Source: CAVSJJ01 sp963728395 (GTDB taxonomy: Bacteria > Actinomycetota > Actinomycetes > Actinomycetales > Dermatophilaceae). Taken from it: 64,000 nt of DNA. The DNA lies in contig CAVSJJ010000004.1 of NCBI GenBank assembly GCA_963728395.1, positions 434,001-498,000 of the forward strand. Reading direction: 5' to 3'. Below the pieces are notes generated by a model. The model saw only the letters and a program-made list of their open reading frames with translations. It did not search any database and was not told where the DNA came from. Position numbers and translations under genes: made by a program. Positions 38,409 through 45,601 of this stretch are shown here, piece by piece (positions within the stretch are counted from its first letter, which is position 1; each line of letters starts with the position of its first letter).

Positions 38409-41400
38409 TCAGACGTTACGGCGGTACTGGCCGCCGACCTTGAAGAAGGCGTCGGTCACCTGCTGGAGCGAGCACACCCGAGCGGCGTCCACGAGGACGG
38501 CGAAGACGTTGTCGCCCCGGGATGCCGCCTCCTTGAGCCGGGACAGGGCGGCCTCGGCCTCCTCGCGATGCTCCTCGCGGAATGCCTCGACCCGGGAGAG
38601 CTGCGACTGCTTCTCCTCCTCGGACGCCCGGGCCAGCTCGACGTGCTGCGGCGTCCCGGTCTCCCCGGGCCGGCGGAAGGTGTTGACGCCGACGATCGGC
38701 AGCGATCCGTCGTGCTTGCGCTGCTCGTAGAGCATCGACTCGTCCTGGATCTTGCCGCGCTGGTACCCGGTCTCCATCGCGCCGAGCACACCTCCGCGCT
38801 CGCTGATCCGGTCGAACTCGGCCAGCACCTCGGCCTCGACGAGGTCGGTCAGCTCGTCGACGATGAACGCCCCCTGGAGCGGGTTCTCGTTCATCGCCAG
38901 GCCCCACTCCTTGTTGATGATCATCTGGATCGCGAGCGCGCGGCGCACCGACTCGGTGCTCGGGGTCGTCACGGCCTCGTCGAAGGCGTTGGTGTGCAAC
39001 GACTGGGCGTTGTCGTAGATCGCGATGAGCGCCTGGAGCGTCGTGCGGATGTCGTTGAAGTCCATCTCCTGCGCGTGCAGTGACCGGCCACTCGTCTGGA
39101 TGTGGTACTTCAGCTTCTGGGCGCGCTCGTTCGCGCCGTACTTGTCGCGCATCGCCACCGCCCAGATCCGTCGGGCCACCCGGCCGATGACGGAGTACTC
39201 CGGGTCCATCCCGTTGGAGAAGAAGAAGGACAGGTTCGGGGCGAAGTCGTTGATGTCCATGCCCCGCGCGAGGTAGGCCTCGACGTAGGTGAAGCCGTTC
39301 GCCAGGGTGAACGCGAGCTGGCTGATCGGGTTCGCCCCGGCCTCGGCGATGTGGTAGCCGCTGATCGACACCGAGTAGAAGTTGCGGACCCCGTTCTCGA
39401 TGAACCACTCCTGGATGTCGGCCATCATCCGCAGCGAGAACTCGGTCGAGAACAGACACGTGTTCTGGCCCTGGTCCTCCTTGAGGATGTCCGCCTGGAC
39501 CGTGCCCCGGACCTCGGCGAGGGCCCTGGCCCGTATGCCGTCCGCCTCCTCCGCGCTCGGCTCGCGTCCCTCCTCGGCCCGGAACCGCTCGACCTGCTGG
39601 TCCATGACGGTGTTGAGGAAGAAGGCGAGGATCGTCGGCGCCGGACCGTTGATAGTCATCGACACGCTCGTCGTCGGGGAGACGAGGTCGAAACCGTCGT
39701 AGAGCGCCTTCATGTCCTCGACGGTCGCGATCGAGACCCCCGAGGTGCCGACCTTGCCGTAGATGTCGGGGCGGGGGCCGGGGTCGCGGCCATAGAGGGT
39801 CACCGAGTCGAACGCCGTCGAGAGCCGGGTCGCGGGCTGGCCCTCGGAGAGGAGCTTGAACCGCCGGTTCGTCCGGAACGGGTCGCCCTCGCCGGCGAAC
39901 ATCCGGGCCGGGTCCTCGTTGTCGCGCTTGAAGGGAAAGACCCCCGCGGTGAACGGGAAGAACCCCGGAAGGTTCTCGCGGCGCAGGAATGACACGAGGT
40001 CGCCGTGGTCGGCGTAGCGCGGCAGCGCCACCCGGGGGATCGCGTTGCCGGAGAGCGACTCCTTCGTCAGCCGGGTGTGGATCTCCCTGTCCCGGACCCG
40101 GACGACCTGCTCCTCACCGGAGTAGGACTCCACGACCGAGGGCCACCGCTCGATCGCCTCGCCGACCTCGGTCGGCAGCTCCTCCCGGGCGGCGGAGAGC
40201 AGCCGGTCGACGGCGTGGTCCTCGACGCCCTCCGCCGCGAGCTCGTCGTCGACGGCCTCGAGCCGCTGCACGCGCCGGGCCATCGCGGCATACCCCTCGG
40301 TGTCCGCGTGGTAGCCGCGGACCGTCTCGGCGACCTCGGAGAGGTAGCGCACCCGCTGCGGCGGGACGACCTGGCGGATCGTGCTGGAGTGCTTGACGCT
40401 CACCGGCTCGAGCACTCCCTCGGCCACGCCGAGCCCGGCGTCGGCAAGACGCCCGCGCAGCTCCTGGTAGAGCGCGGTGACGCCGTCGTCGTTGAAGGTC
40501 GCGGCCGAGGTGCCGAAGACGGGCATGTCCTCCGGGCGGGCTCCGAACGCCTCGTGGTTGCGGACGAGCTGCCGGCCCACGTCGCGCAGGGCGTCGAGGG
40601 CGCCGCGCCGCTCGAACTTGTTGATCGCGACCACGTCGGCGAAGTCGAGCATGTCGATCTTCTCGAGCTGGCTGGCCGCGCCGAACTCCGGCGTCATGAC
40701 ATAGAGGTTGACGTCGGCGTAGCGGGTGATCGCCGCGTCACCCTGACCGATGCCCGGGGTCTCGACGATGACGAGGTCGAAGGCCGCGGCGGTGAGGGTG
40801 GCGAGGATGTCCTCGAGGGCCTCGGGAACCTCGCGGCCGCCCCGGGTCGCGAGCGACCGGAAGAAGACCCGGTCGCCGTCGAGGGCGTTCATCCGGATCC
40901 GGTCGCCGAGCAGCGCCCCGCCGCCGCGCCGCCTCGTCGGGTCGATGGCCACGACCGCGACCCGGAGCTTGTCCTGCTGGTCGACCCGGAGCCGGCGGAC
41001 GAGCTCGTCGGTGAGGCTGGACTTGCCGGAGCCGCCGGTGCCGGTGATGCCGAGGACGGGGGTATGCCGCCCGCTCGCCGCCGTCCGGATCGCCCCGAGG
41101 GCGTCCGCGCCGAGCGCCCCGGCCTGGGCGCCGGTGATGGCCCGGGCCACGGCCGTCCGATCCCCCGCGAGGAGGGCGTCGACGTCGACGGGGCCCGCGG
41201 CATACAGGTCGGTGTCGCAGTCCTTGATGACCTCGTTGACCATGCCTGGCAGCCCGAGTCGCTGACCGTCCTCGGGGCTGAAGATCGTCACGCCCGAGGA
41301 GCGCAGCCGCTCGATCTCGTCCGCGACGATGACGCCGCCCCCGCCGCCGACGACGCGGACGTGACCGGCGCCGGCCTCGCGGAGGAGCTCGACGAGGTAC

Positions 41401-41666
41401 TCGAAGTACTCGACGTGCCCACCCTGGTAGGAGCTGACGGCGACGCCCTGGACGTCCTCCTCGATCGCCGCGTCGACGACCTCCTGCACCGAGCGGTTGT
41501 GCCCGAGGTGGATGACCTCGGCGCCCTGGCTCTGCATGATCCGCCGCATGATGTTGATCGAGGCGTCGTGCCCGTCGAACAGGCTGGAGGCGGTGACGAT
41601 GCGGACCGGGTTGGCCGGCCTGTGGAGCTCCGGGCGATCGGTGGGGCTGGTCGGCTGCGCTGCCAT
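38409..41666 (-). CDS. icmF: Fused isobutyryl-CoA mutase with G-protein chaperone
   Basis: Adenosylcobalamin-dependent rearrangement of isobutyryl-CoA and n-butyryl-CoA. 1,085 residues, normal for IcmF. Domain order: B12-binding (about 20-150; DGHDASIN with the Co-ligand His33, SSYQGGH, VVGGGGGVIVADE), MeaI-type GTPase (about 200-420; P-loop GITGTGGSGKSSL at 207-219, VETPGIGQGD, NKFER), linker, then the large mutase domain (TLYGRDPGPRPDIYGKVGTSGVS, ISGYHIAEAGANPISQLAFTLANGFTYVE, IQTSGRSLHAQE). The Gln of IQTSGRS fits IcmF rather than methylmalonyl-CoA mutase. ATG at 41666 after AAGGGA. Confidence 0.96.
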   Translation of the reverse strand: MAAQPTSPTDRPELHRPANPVRIVTASSLFDGHDASINIMRRIMQSQGAEVIHLGHNRSVQEVVDAAIEEDVQGVAVSSYQGGHVEYFEYLVELLREAGAGHVRVVGGGGGVIVADEIERLRSSGVTIFSPEDGQRLGLPGMVNEVIKDCDTDLYAAGPVDVDALLAGDRTAVARAITGAQAGALGADALGAIRTAASGRHTPVLGITGTGGSGKSSLTDELVRRLRVDQQDKLRVAVVAIDPTRRRGGGALLGDRIRMNALDGDRVFFRSLATRGGREVPEALEDILATLTAAAFDLVIVETPGIGQGDAAITRYADVNLYVMTPEFGAASQLEKIDMLDFADVVAINKFERRGALDALRDVGRQLVRNHEAFGARPEDMPVFGTSAATFNDDGVTALYQELRGRLADAGLGVAEGVLEPVSVKHSSTIRQVVPPQRVRYLSEVAETVRGYHADTEGYAAMARRVQRLEAVDDELAAEGVEDHAVDRLLSAAREELPTEVGEAIERWPSVVESYSGEEQVVRVRDREIHTRLTKESLSGNAIPRVALPRYADHGDLVSFLRRENLPGFFPFTAGVFPFKRDNEDPARMFAGEGDPFRTNRRFKLLSEGQPATRLSTAFDSVTLYGRDPGPRPDIYGKVGTSGVSIATVEDMKALYDGFDLVSPTTSVSMTINGPAPTILAFFLNTVMDQQVERFRAEEGREPSAEEADGIRARALAEVRGTVQADILKEDQGQNTCLFSTEFSLRMMADIQEWFIENGVRNFYSVSISGYHIAEAGANPISQLAFTLANGFTYVEAYLARGMDINDFAPNLSFFFSNGMDPEYSVIGRVARRIWAVAMRDKYGANERAQKLKYHIQTSGRSLHAQEMDFNDIRTTLQALIAIYDNAQSLHTNAFDEAVTTPSTESVRRALAIQMIINKEWGLAMNENPLQGAFIVDELTDLVEAEVLAEFDRISERGGVLGAMETGYQRGKIQDESMLYEQRKHDGSLPIVGVNTFRRPGETGTPQHVELARASEEEKQSQLSRVEAFREEHREEAEAALSRLKEAASRGDNVFAVLVDAARVCSLQQVTDAFFKVGGQYRRNV

Positions 41667-41694
41667 GGGGTTTCCCTTCGGTCGCGGTCCCAAA

Positions 41695-41710
41695 ATACTA
41701 GGACGTCCAA
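41695..41710 (-). promoter_or_regulatory. icmF promoter -10 with overlapping palindrome
   Basis: On the minus strand TTGGACGTCCTA (41710-41699), with GGACGTCC a perfect palindrome, runs into TAGTAT (41700-41695), a good -10 box 28 nt before the icmF start. A repressor at GGACGTCC would occlude the promoter. The binding protein is unknown. Confidence 0.5.
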
Positions 41711-41780
41711 CTATCGTGGTCCACCTCGCGCCCCGGCACCCGCCCTCCCCGTACCCCCGCCGCCCCTCTCCCCCCTCCCC

Positions 41781-41816
41781 CCTGCACGAACCTCTGCTAG
41801 CAGAGGTTCGTGCAGG
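41781..41816. repeat. Perfect 36-bp palindrome
   Basis: The left half CCTGCACGAACCTCTGCT (41781-41798) is followed directly by its exact reverse complement (41799-41816); there is no loop and the centre is GCTAGC. A decayed copy of the outer part, CCTGCAGGAACCTG, lies at 41841-41854. It sits in the spacer downstream of the GlxA-type regulator gene and upstream of icmF. Flanks are C-rich on the plus strand and no T-tract is present. Terminator, operator or mobile palindrome are all possible. Confidence 0.85.
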
Positions 41817-41899
41817 ACGGGGGTGTTGCAGCATCCCCGGCCTGCAGGAACCTGACCGTCGGGCGGGCGCGGGGGCAGAACGCGCGGGCGGGACGGCTC

Positions 41900-42853
41900 T
41901 CAGGAGGAGGTGCGGAACCGGCGGCGGTATGCCGTGGGGGTCAGGCCGGTCTCCTGGGCGAAGTGGTGGCGCAGGAGTGCCGCACCGCCGAGCCCGACCG
42001 CCTCGGCGACCTGCTCGACCGACAGGTCGGTCCGCTCGAGCAGGTCGCGCGCCCGGATCACCCGCTGGTCGGTGAGCCACTGGTGCGGCGTCGTGCCCGT
42101 CTCGGCGGCGAAGCGCCGGGCGAAGGTCCGCTGCGACATCCCCGCCCGCCGAGCGAGCCCGGCGACGGTATGCCGCTCGGCGAGGCGCTCGAGCATCCAC
42201 TCGGTGACCGGCGCGAGGCTCTCCGACCCCACCTCGGGCACCGGATGGTCGATGAACTGGCGCTGGCCGCCGTCCCGGTGCGGCGGGACGACCATCCGGC
42301 GGGCGATCCGGCTCGCGACGGCAGAGCCGAGCTCCTGGCGGACCAGGTGCAGACAGGCGTCGATGCCGGCGGCCGTCCCGGCGCTGGTGACGATTCGGTC
42401 GGACTCGGTGTAGAGGACCCCCGGGTCCACGGAGGCGGTGGGATACCGCTCGGCGAGCTCGCTCGTGTAGCGCCAGTGCGTCGTGCAGGCGCGCCCGTCG
42501 AGCAGGCCGGCCTCCCCGAGAGCGAACGCGCCGGTGCAGACCGAGAGGACATAGGCCCCGCGCTCGTGGGCCCCGCGCAGCGCCTCGAGCACGCCGGGGG
42601 CGGGCGCCCAGCACGCGTCGTTCCCGGGAACCGCGACGAGGTCGGCGCGCTCGGCCGCCGAGAGCGGGTGCGGCGCGACCACCATCGACCCGGTCGTCGT
42701 CGCCATCGCCACTCCCGGGGCGTCGGCGCAGACGAGGAACTCGATCGGCGGGACCCCGTCGTCGGTGCGGTCGACCCCGAAGACCTCGGCGAGGACGCCG
42801 AACTCGAAGAGGGCGACCGGCTCCTGGAGGATGACGGCGACGGTTCGCAGCAT
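41900..42853 (-). CDS. GlxA-family transcriptional regulator (DJ-1/PfpI plus AraC HTH)
   Basis: 317 residues. N-terminal DJ-1/PfpI-like domain (VAVILQEPVALFEFGVLAEVFG; VLSVCTGAFALGEAGLLDGRACTTHW with the nucleophile-elbow Cys; TSAGTAAGIDACLHLV). C-terminal AraC domain (TVAGLARRAGMSQRTFARRFAAETGTTPHQWL and SVEQVAEAVGLGGAALLRHHFAQETGLTP). ATG at 42853. Divergent from a small membrane-protein gene, with TGGCAG/CTGCCA repeats between them. The effector is unknown. Confidence 0.93.
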   Translation of the reverse strand: MLRTVAVILQEPVALFEFGVLAEVFGVDRTDDGVPPIEFLVCADAPGVAMATTTGSMVVAPHPLSAAERADLVAVPGNDACWAPAPGVLEALRGAHERGAYVLSVCTGAFALGEAGLLDGRACTTHWRYTSELAERYPTASVDPGVLYTESDRIVTSAGTAAGIDACLHLVRQELGSAVASRIARRMVVPPHRDGGQRQFIDHPVPEVGSESLAPVTEWMLERLAERHTVAGLARRAGMSQRTFARRFAAETGTTPHQWLTDQRVIRARDLLERTDLSVEQVAEAVGLGGAALLRHHFAQETGLTPTAYRRRFRTSS

Positions 42854-42863
42854 GCGAGCCAGT

Positions 42864-42938
42864 ATGGCAGTAATTTGATGAAAGGCGTCATTCCTGCCAC
42901 TCGTGGCGCGATATACGCGAACACCAAGATACTGCCAT
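42864..42938. promoter_or_regulatory. Inverted repeats in the GlxA-regulator divergent promoter
   Basis: ATGGCAGTA (42864-42872) and TACTGCCAT (42930-42938) are a perfect 9-bp inverted pair; a third half-site CTGCCA lies at 42894-42899. They fill the 83-bp gap between the regulator (42853, minus) and the small membrane protein (42937, plus). Autoregulation by the AraC-type protein is a fair inference. Confidence 0.5.
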
Positions 42939-43299
42939 GACCAGTGACCAGCTCATCAGCACCATCGCCATCGTCCTCACCGCGGCAGCGGGCATCGCCC
43001 TCCTCGTCCAGATGGAGCGCACCCACCGCAGGTCCGCGGACCTCGACCCACGCCGCTCCGGCGCCCGCGCCGGCGAGCGCCTCCACGACGACGCCGACCA
43101 CCGCCGTCTCGCCCGGGAGCGTCGGTCCGCGGCCACCGGACGGCAGACCGTGGGGACCGGCTCGACCGGCACGAGCGGCACGACCGGCGAGATCGGCGAC
43201 CGGGCGGCCGCGGACACCCGTCCCCGTCCCGCCGGCGTGACCTCGCTCAGCCGGCCGACGGCGCCTCCCGCCCGCTACCGTTCGCGGCGCGCGTCCTAG
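42937..43299 (+). CDS. Small membrane-anchored hypothetical protein
   Basis: 120 residues. N-terminal helix (LISTIAIVLTAAAGIALLVQ, about 6-26), then a basic, charged, Gly/Thr-rich tail (TGSTGTSGTTGEIG) without a known domain. ATG at 42937 has no clear ribosome site and lies inside an inverted-repeat half-site, so leaderless translation or a later start is possible. Its TAG stop shares the bases CTAG with the stop of the convergent aroQ. Confidence 0.6.
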   Translation: MTSDQLISTIAIVLTAAAGIALLVQMERTHRRSADLDPRRSGARAGERLHDDADHRRLARERRSAATGRQTVGTGSTGTSGTTGEIGDRAAADTRPRPAGVTSLSRPTAPPARYRSRRAS

Positions 43300-43757
43300 C
43301 GCCCGTCGGGAGCCGGGCCAGCGCCCTGGGCGGCCACCCACGCGACGGCCTCGGCATACCCGCGGACCCCGTGACCGACGACCGCGTGACCACAGACCTC
43401 GGTGAGGTAGCTGTGGTGCCGGAACTCCTCCCGGGCGCGGATGTCGCTGATGTGCACCTCGACGGTCGGGACGGCGGCCGCGGCGAGCGCGTCGCGCAGC
43501 GCGACCGAGGTGTGGGTGTAGCCGCCGGCGTTGACGACGAGCCCGGCGATGCCGCGGCGGCCCTCCTGGACCCAGTCGATGAGGGTGCCCTCGTGGTTCG
43601 TCTGCCGGCAGTCGGCGACGAGCCCCGCCTCGGCCGCGGCGCGGCGGCATACCTCCTCGACGTCCGCGAGGGTCTCGTGGCCGTAGACATCGGGCTCGCG
43701 CTCGCCGAGGAGGTTGAGGTTGGGCCCGTTGAGGACGAGCACGGTTCGGGGGTCCAT
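43296..43757 (-). CDS. aroQ: 3-dehydroquinate dehydratase, type II
   Basis: Shikimate pathway enzyme. 153 residues. VLNGPNLNLLGEREPDVYG with the catalytic Tyr and Arg, RQTNHEGTLIDWVQEG, VVNAGGYTHTSVALRDAL, and VEVHISDIRAREEFRHHSY with the catalytic His. ATG at 43757. No other aro gene is nearby in the window. Confidence 0.96.
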   Translation of the reverse strand: MDPRTVLVLNGPNLNLLGEREPDVYGHETLADVEEVCRRAAAEAGLVADCRQTNHEGTLIDWVQEGRRGIAGLVVNAGGYTHTSVALRDALAAAAVPTVEVHISDIRAREEFRHHSYLTEVCGHAVVGHGVRGYAEAVAWVAAQGAGPAPDGR

Positions 43758-43817
43758 GGCAGGTGAGTATGCCGCGCCGGGCCGCCCGCGCGGCGGCCTC
43801 ACCACCGGCGATCCGAC

Positions 43818-44579
43818 TCAGCCGGCGTCCTCCCGCCGGACCCGCCACCCGGCGAGGGCGACCGACCCGGCGAGCACCCCGAGGCACACGAGCAACGCCG
43901 TACCGTCCCAGCCCCGGCCCACCCACGGTCCCCGCAGGAGGTCGCCGGCATACGTGACGGGGAGCAGGTCGCCGACCCTCCGGAGAGCGTCCGGGAGGAC
44001 CTCCCGAGGCGGACCGGCGCCGCCGAGCATCATGAAGACGAAGAAGAGCAGGACTCCGAGGCCCTGGGCGCTCCGAGCGGTCGGGAGCAGCAGGCCCAGG
44101 AGCACGCCCAGCGCGGCGAAGGCCGCGATGACGAGGGCGAGGGCGGCGACCACCCCGACCAGGTCCTCCGGCATCGGCGCGTCGTAGGCCACCACGGCGA
44201 GGACGGTGAGGAGGACGGCACCGACGAGCGCGGTGGCACCCGCCACGAGTGCGTGCGCGGCATACAGCGCCGGCTGCGGGAGCGCCGAGGCCCGGAAGCG
44301 CCGCAGCACTCCCTTCTCGCGGTAGCCGGCCAGCTGCACCGGGACGGAGAGCACGCCGACGGTCGCCGCGACGAGCGCCACGTAGGACGAGGTGTAGTAC
44401 GTCGTCGCCTCGAGCCCCTCCCACACGCTGGGGTCGGGCGGCGCCGCACCGAAGACGCCGTTGAGGACGTAGAGCACGACGAGCGGGAGGACGAGGACGA
44501 ACAGGACGGTCACCGGCTCGCGCGCGAACAGCCGCAGCTCGACCCTGGCCACCTCGAGGGTTCGGCCCACCTCACTCAC
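43818..44579 (-). CDS. ABC-2 type transporter permease
   Basis: 253 residues with about six helices. Cytoplasmic N-terminus SEVGRTLEVARVELRLFAREPVTVLFVLVLPLVVLYVLNGVFG is typical of ABC-2 membrane subunits (DrrB-like). YREKGVLRRFRASALP is the characteristic cytoplasmic loop motif. GTG at 44579 overlaps the ATPase stop by 8 nt. The transported substrate, drug or lipid, is unknown. Confidence 0.88.
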   Translation of the reverse strand: MSEVGRTLEVARVELRLFAREPVTVLFVLVLPLVVLYVLNGVFGAAPPDPSVWEGLEATTYYTSSYVALVAATVGVLSVPVQLAGYREKGVLRRFRASALPQPALYAAHALVAGATALVGAVLLTVLAVVAYDAPMPEDLVGVVAALALVIAAFAALGVLLGLLLPTARSAQGLGVLLFFVFMMLGGAGPPREVLPDALRRVGDLLPVTYAGDLLRGPWVGRGWDGTALLVCLGVLAGSVALAGWRVRREDAG

Positions 44580-45486
44580 CCCCGTCGACGAAGCCGGTCA
44601 GCCTGAGATAGGCATCCTCGAGCGTGGGGACCTCGACGCGCAGGTCGTCCGGTTCGAGCCCGTGGTCGACGAGGGCATGGCCGACGCGGGCGGCGACGGC
44701 ACCGGTCCCCATGACCCGGACGGCACCGGCCGCCTCCACGGTGACCTCGCTGACCCCCGCGACTCCGGCGAGGAAGGCGACGTCGGCCGGCGGTGGCGTC
44801 GTGAACCGGACAACCGTGCCGGGGTCGTGGGTCGCCACGATCTGCGCGGGCGAGCCGGTGGCGACGACGCTGCCGCGTCGTAGGACCGCCACCCGGTCGC
44901 ACAGGCGCTGCGCCTCGTCCATGAAGTGGGTGACGAGCAGGACCGTGGCCCCACGCTCGCGCACCGCCTCGACGAGATCCCAGGCCAGCCGGCGGGCCGC
45001 AGGGTCCAGCCCGGTCGTCATCTCGTCCAGGATGACCAGCCGCGGGTCGGCGACGAGCGCCAGCGCGATGAAGAGCCGCTGCTGCTGGCCCCCCGACAGG
45101 TCGCCGAACGGGGTGCGGCGCCGGTCCTCGAGCCCCCATTCCTCGAGGAGCCGCTCCCACGGCGGCCCACCCGGTTGGAAGGAGGAGAACAGCCGCAGCG
45201 CCTCCTCGACGCGCAGCCGGTCCGGGAGCGCCGAGTCCTGCAGCTGACTGCCGACGATCGCGCGGACCTGGTGCGGCGTGGCCGCAGGGTCCAGCCCGAA
45301 GACGGTGAGCGTGCCCCCGTCGCGGCGCCGCAGACCCTGCACGCACTCGACCGTCGTCGTCTTGCCCGAGCCGTTCGGCCCGAGCAGCCCGAAGATCTCA
45401 CCCTCCTCGACCTCGAAAGAGACGTCGCCGACGGCGACGGTCGACCCGTACGCCTTGTGCAGCCCCTGGACCGCCACGGCTGGCAT
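44572..45486 (-). CDS. ABC transporter ATP-binding protein (DrrA-like)
   Basis: 304 residues. Walker A GPNGSGKTTT, Q-loop VGSQLQDSALPDRL, signature LSGGQQQRLFIALAL, Walker B LVILDEMTTGLD, H-loop VTHFMDEAQRLCDRV. The C-terminal 80 residues form the small DrrA-type domain (VRFTTPPPADVAFLAG..LEDAYLRLTGF). ATG at 45486. Forms an exporter with the following permease. Confidence 0.95.
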   Translation of the reverse strand: MPAVAVQGLHKAYGSTVAVGDVSFEVEEGEIFGLLGPNGSGKTTTVECVQGLRRRDGGTLTVFGLDPAATPHQVRAIVGSQLQDSALPDRLRVEEALRLFSSFQPGGPPWERLLEEWGLEDRRRTPFGDLSGGQQQRLFIALALVADPRLVILDEMTTGLDPAARRLAWDLVEAVRERGATVLLVTHFMDEAQRLCDRVAVLRRGSVVATGSPAQIVATHDPGTVVRFTTPPPADVAFLAGVAGVSEVTVEAAGAVRVMGTGAVAARVGHALVDHGLEPDDLRVEVPTLEDAYLRLTGFVDGGE

Positions 45487-45601
45487 GACCCCATTGTCGG
45501 CGCGAACGAACCGGAAGGGGATGCGACGCTGGTTACACCCCCTGTCGGGATCCGGCACCGCGCACGGCATGCCGCTCGGCGGCGGACTGTCACCGATGTG
45601 C

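Noticed and set aside
41667..42614. An N-terminal extension of the icmF frame into the GlxA-type regulator
   Set aside because: IcmF homology starts at the ATG at 41666, the extension crosses a spacer with a palindrome and a promoter, and it overlaps a clear gene in another frame.
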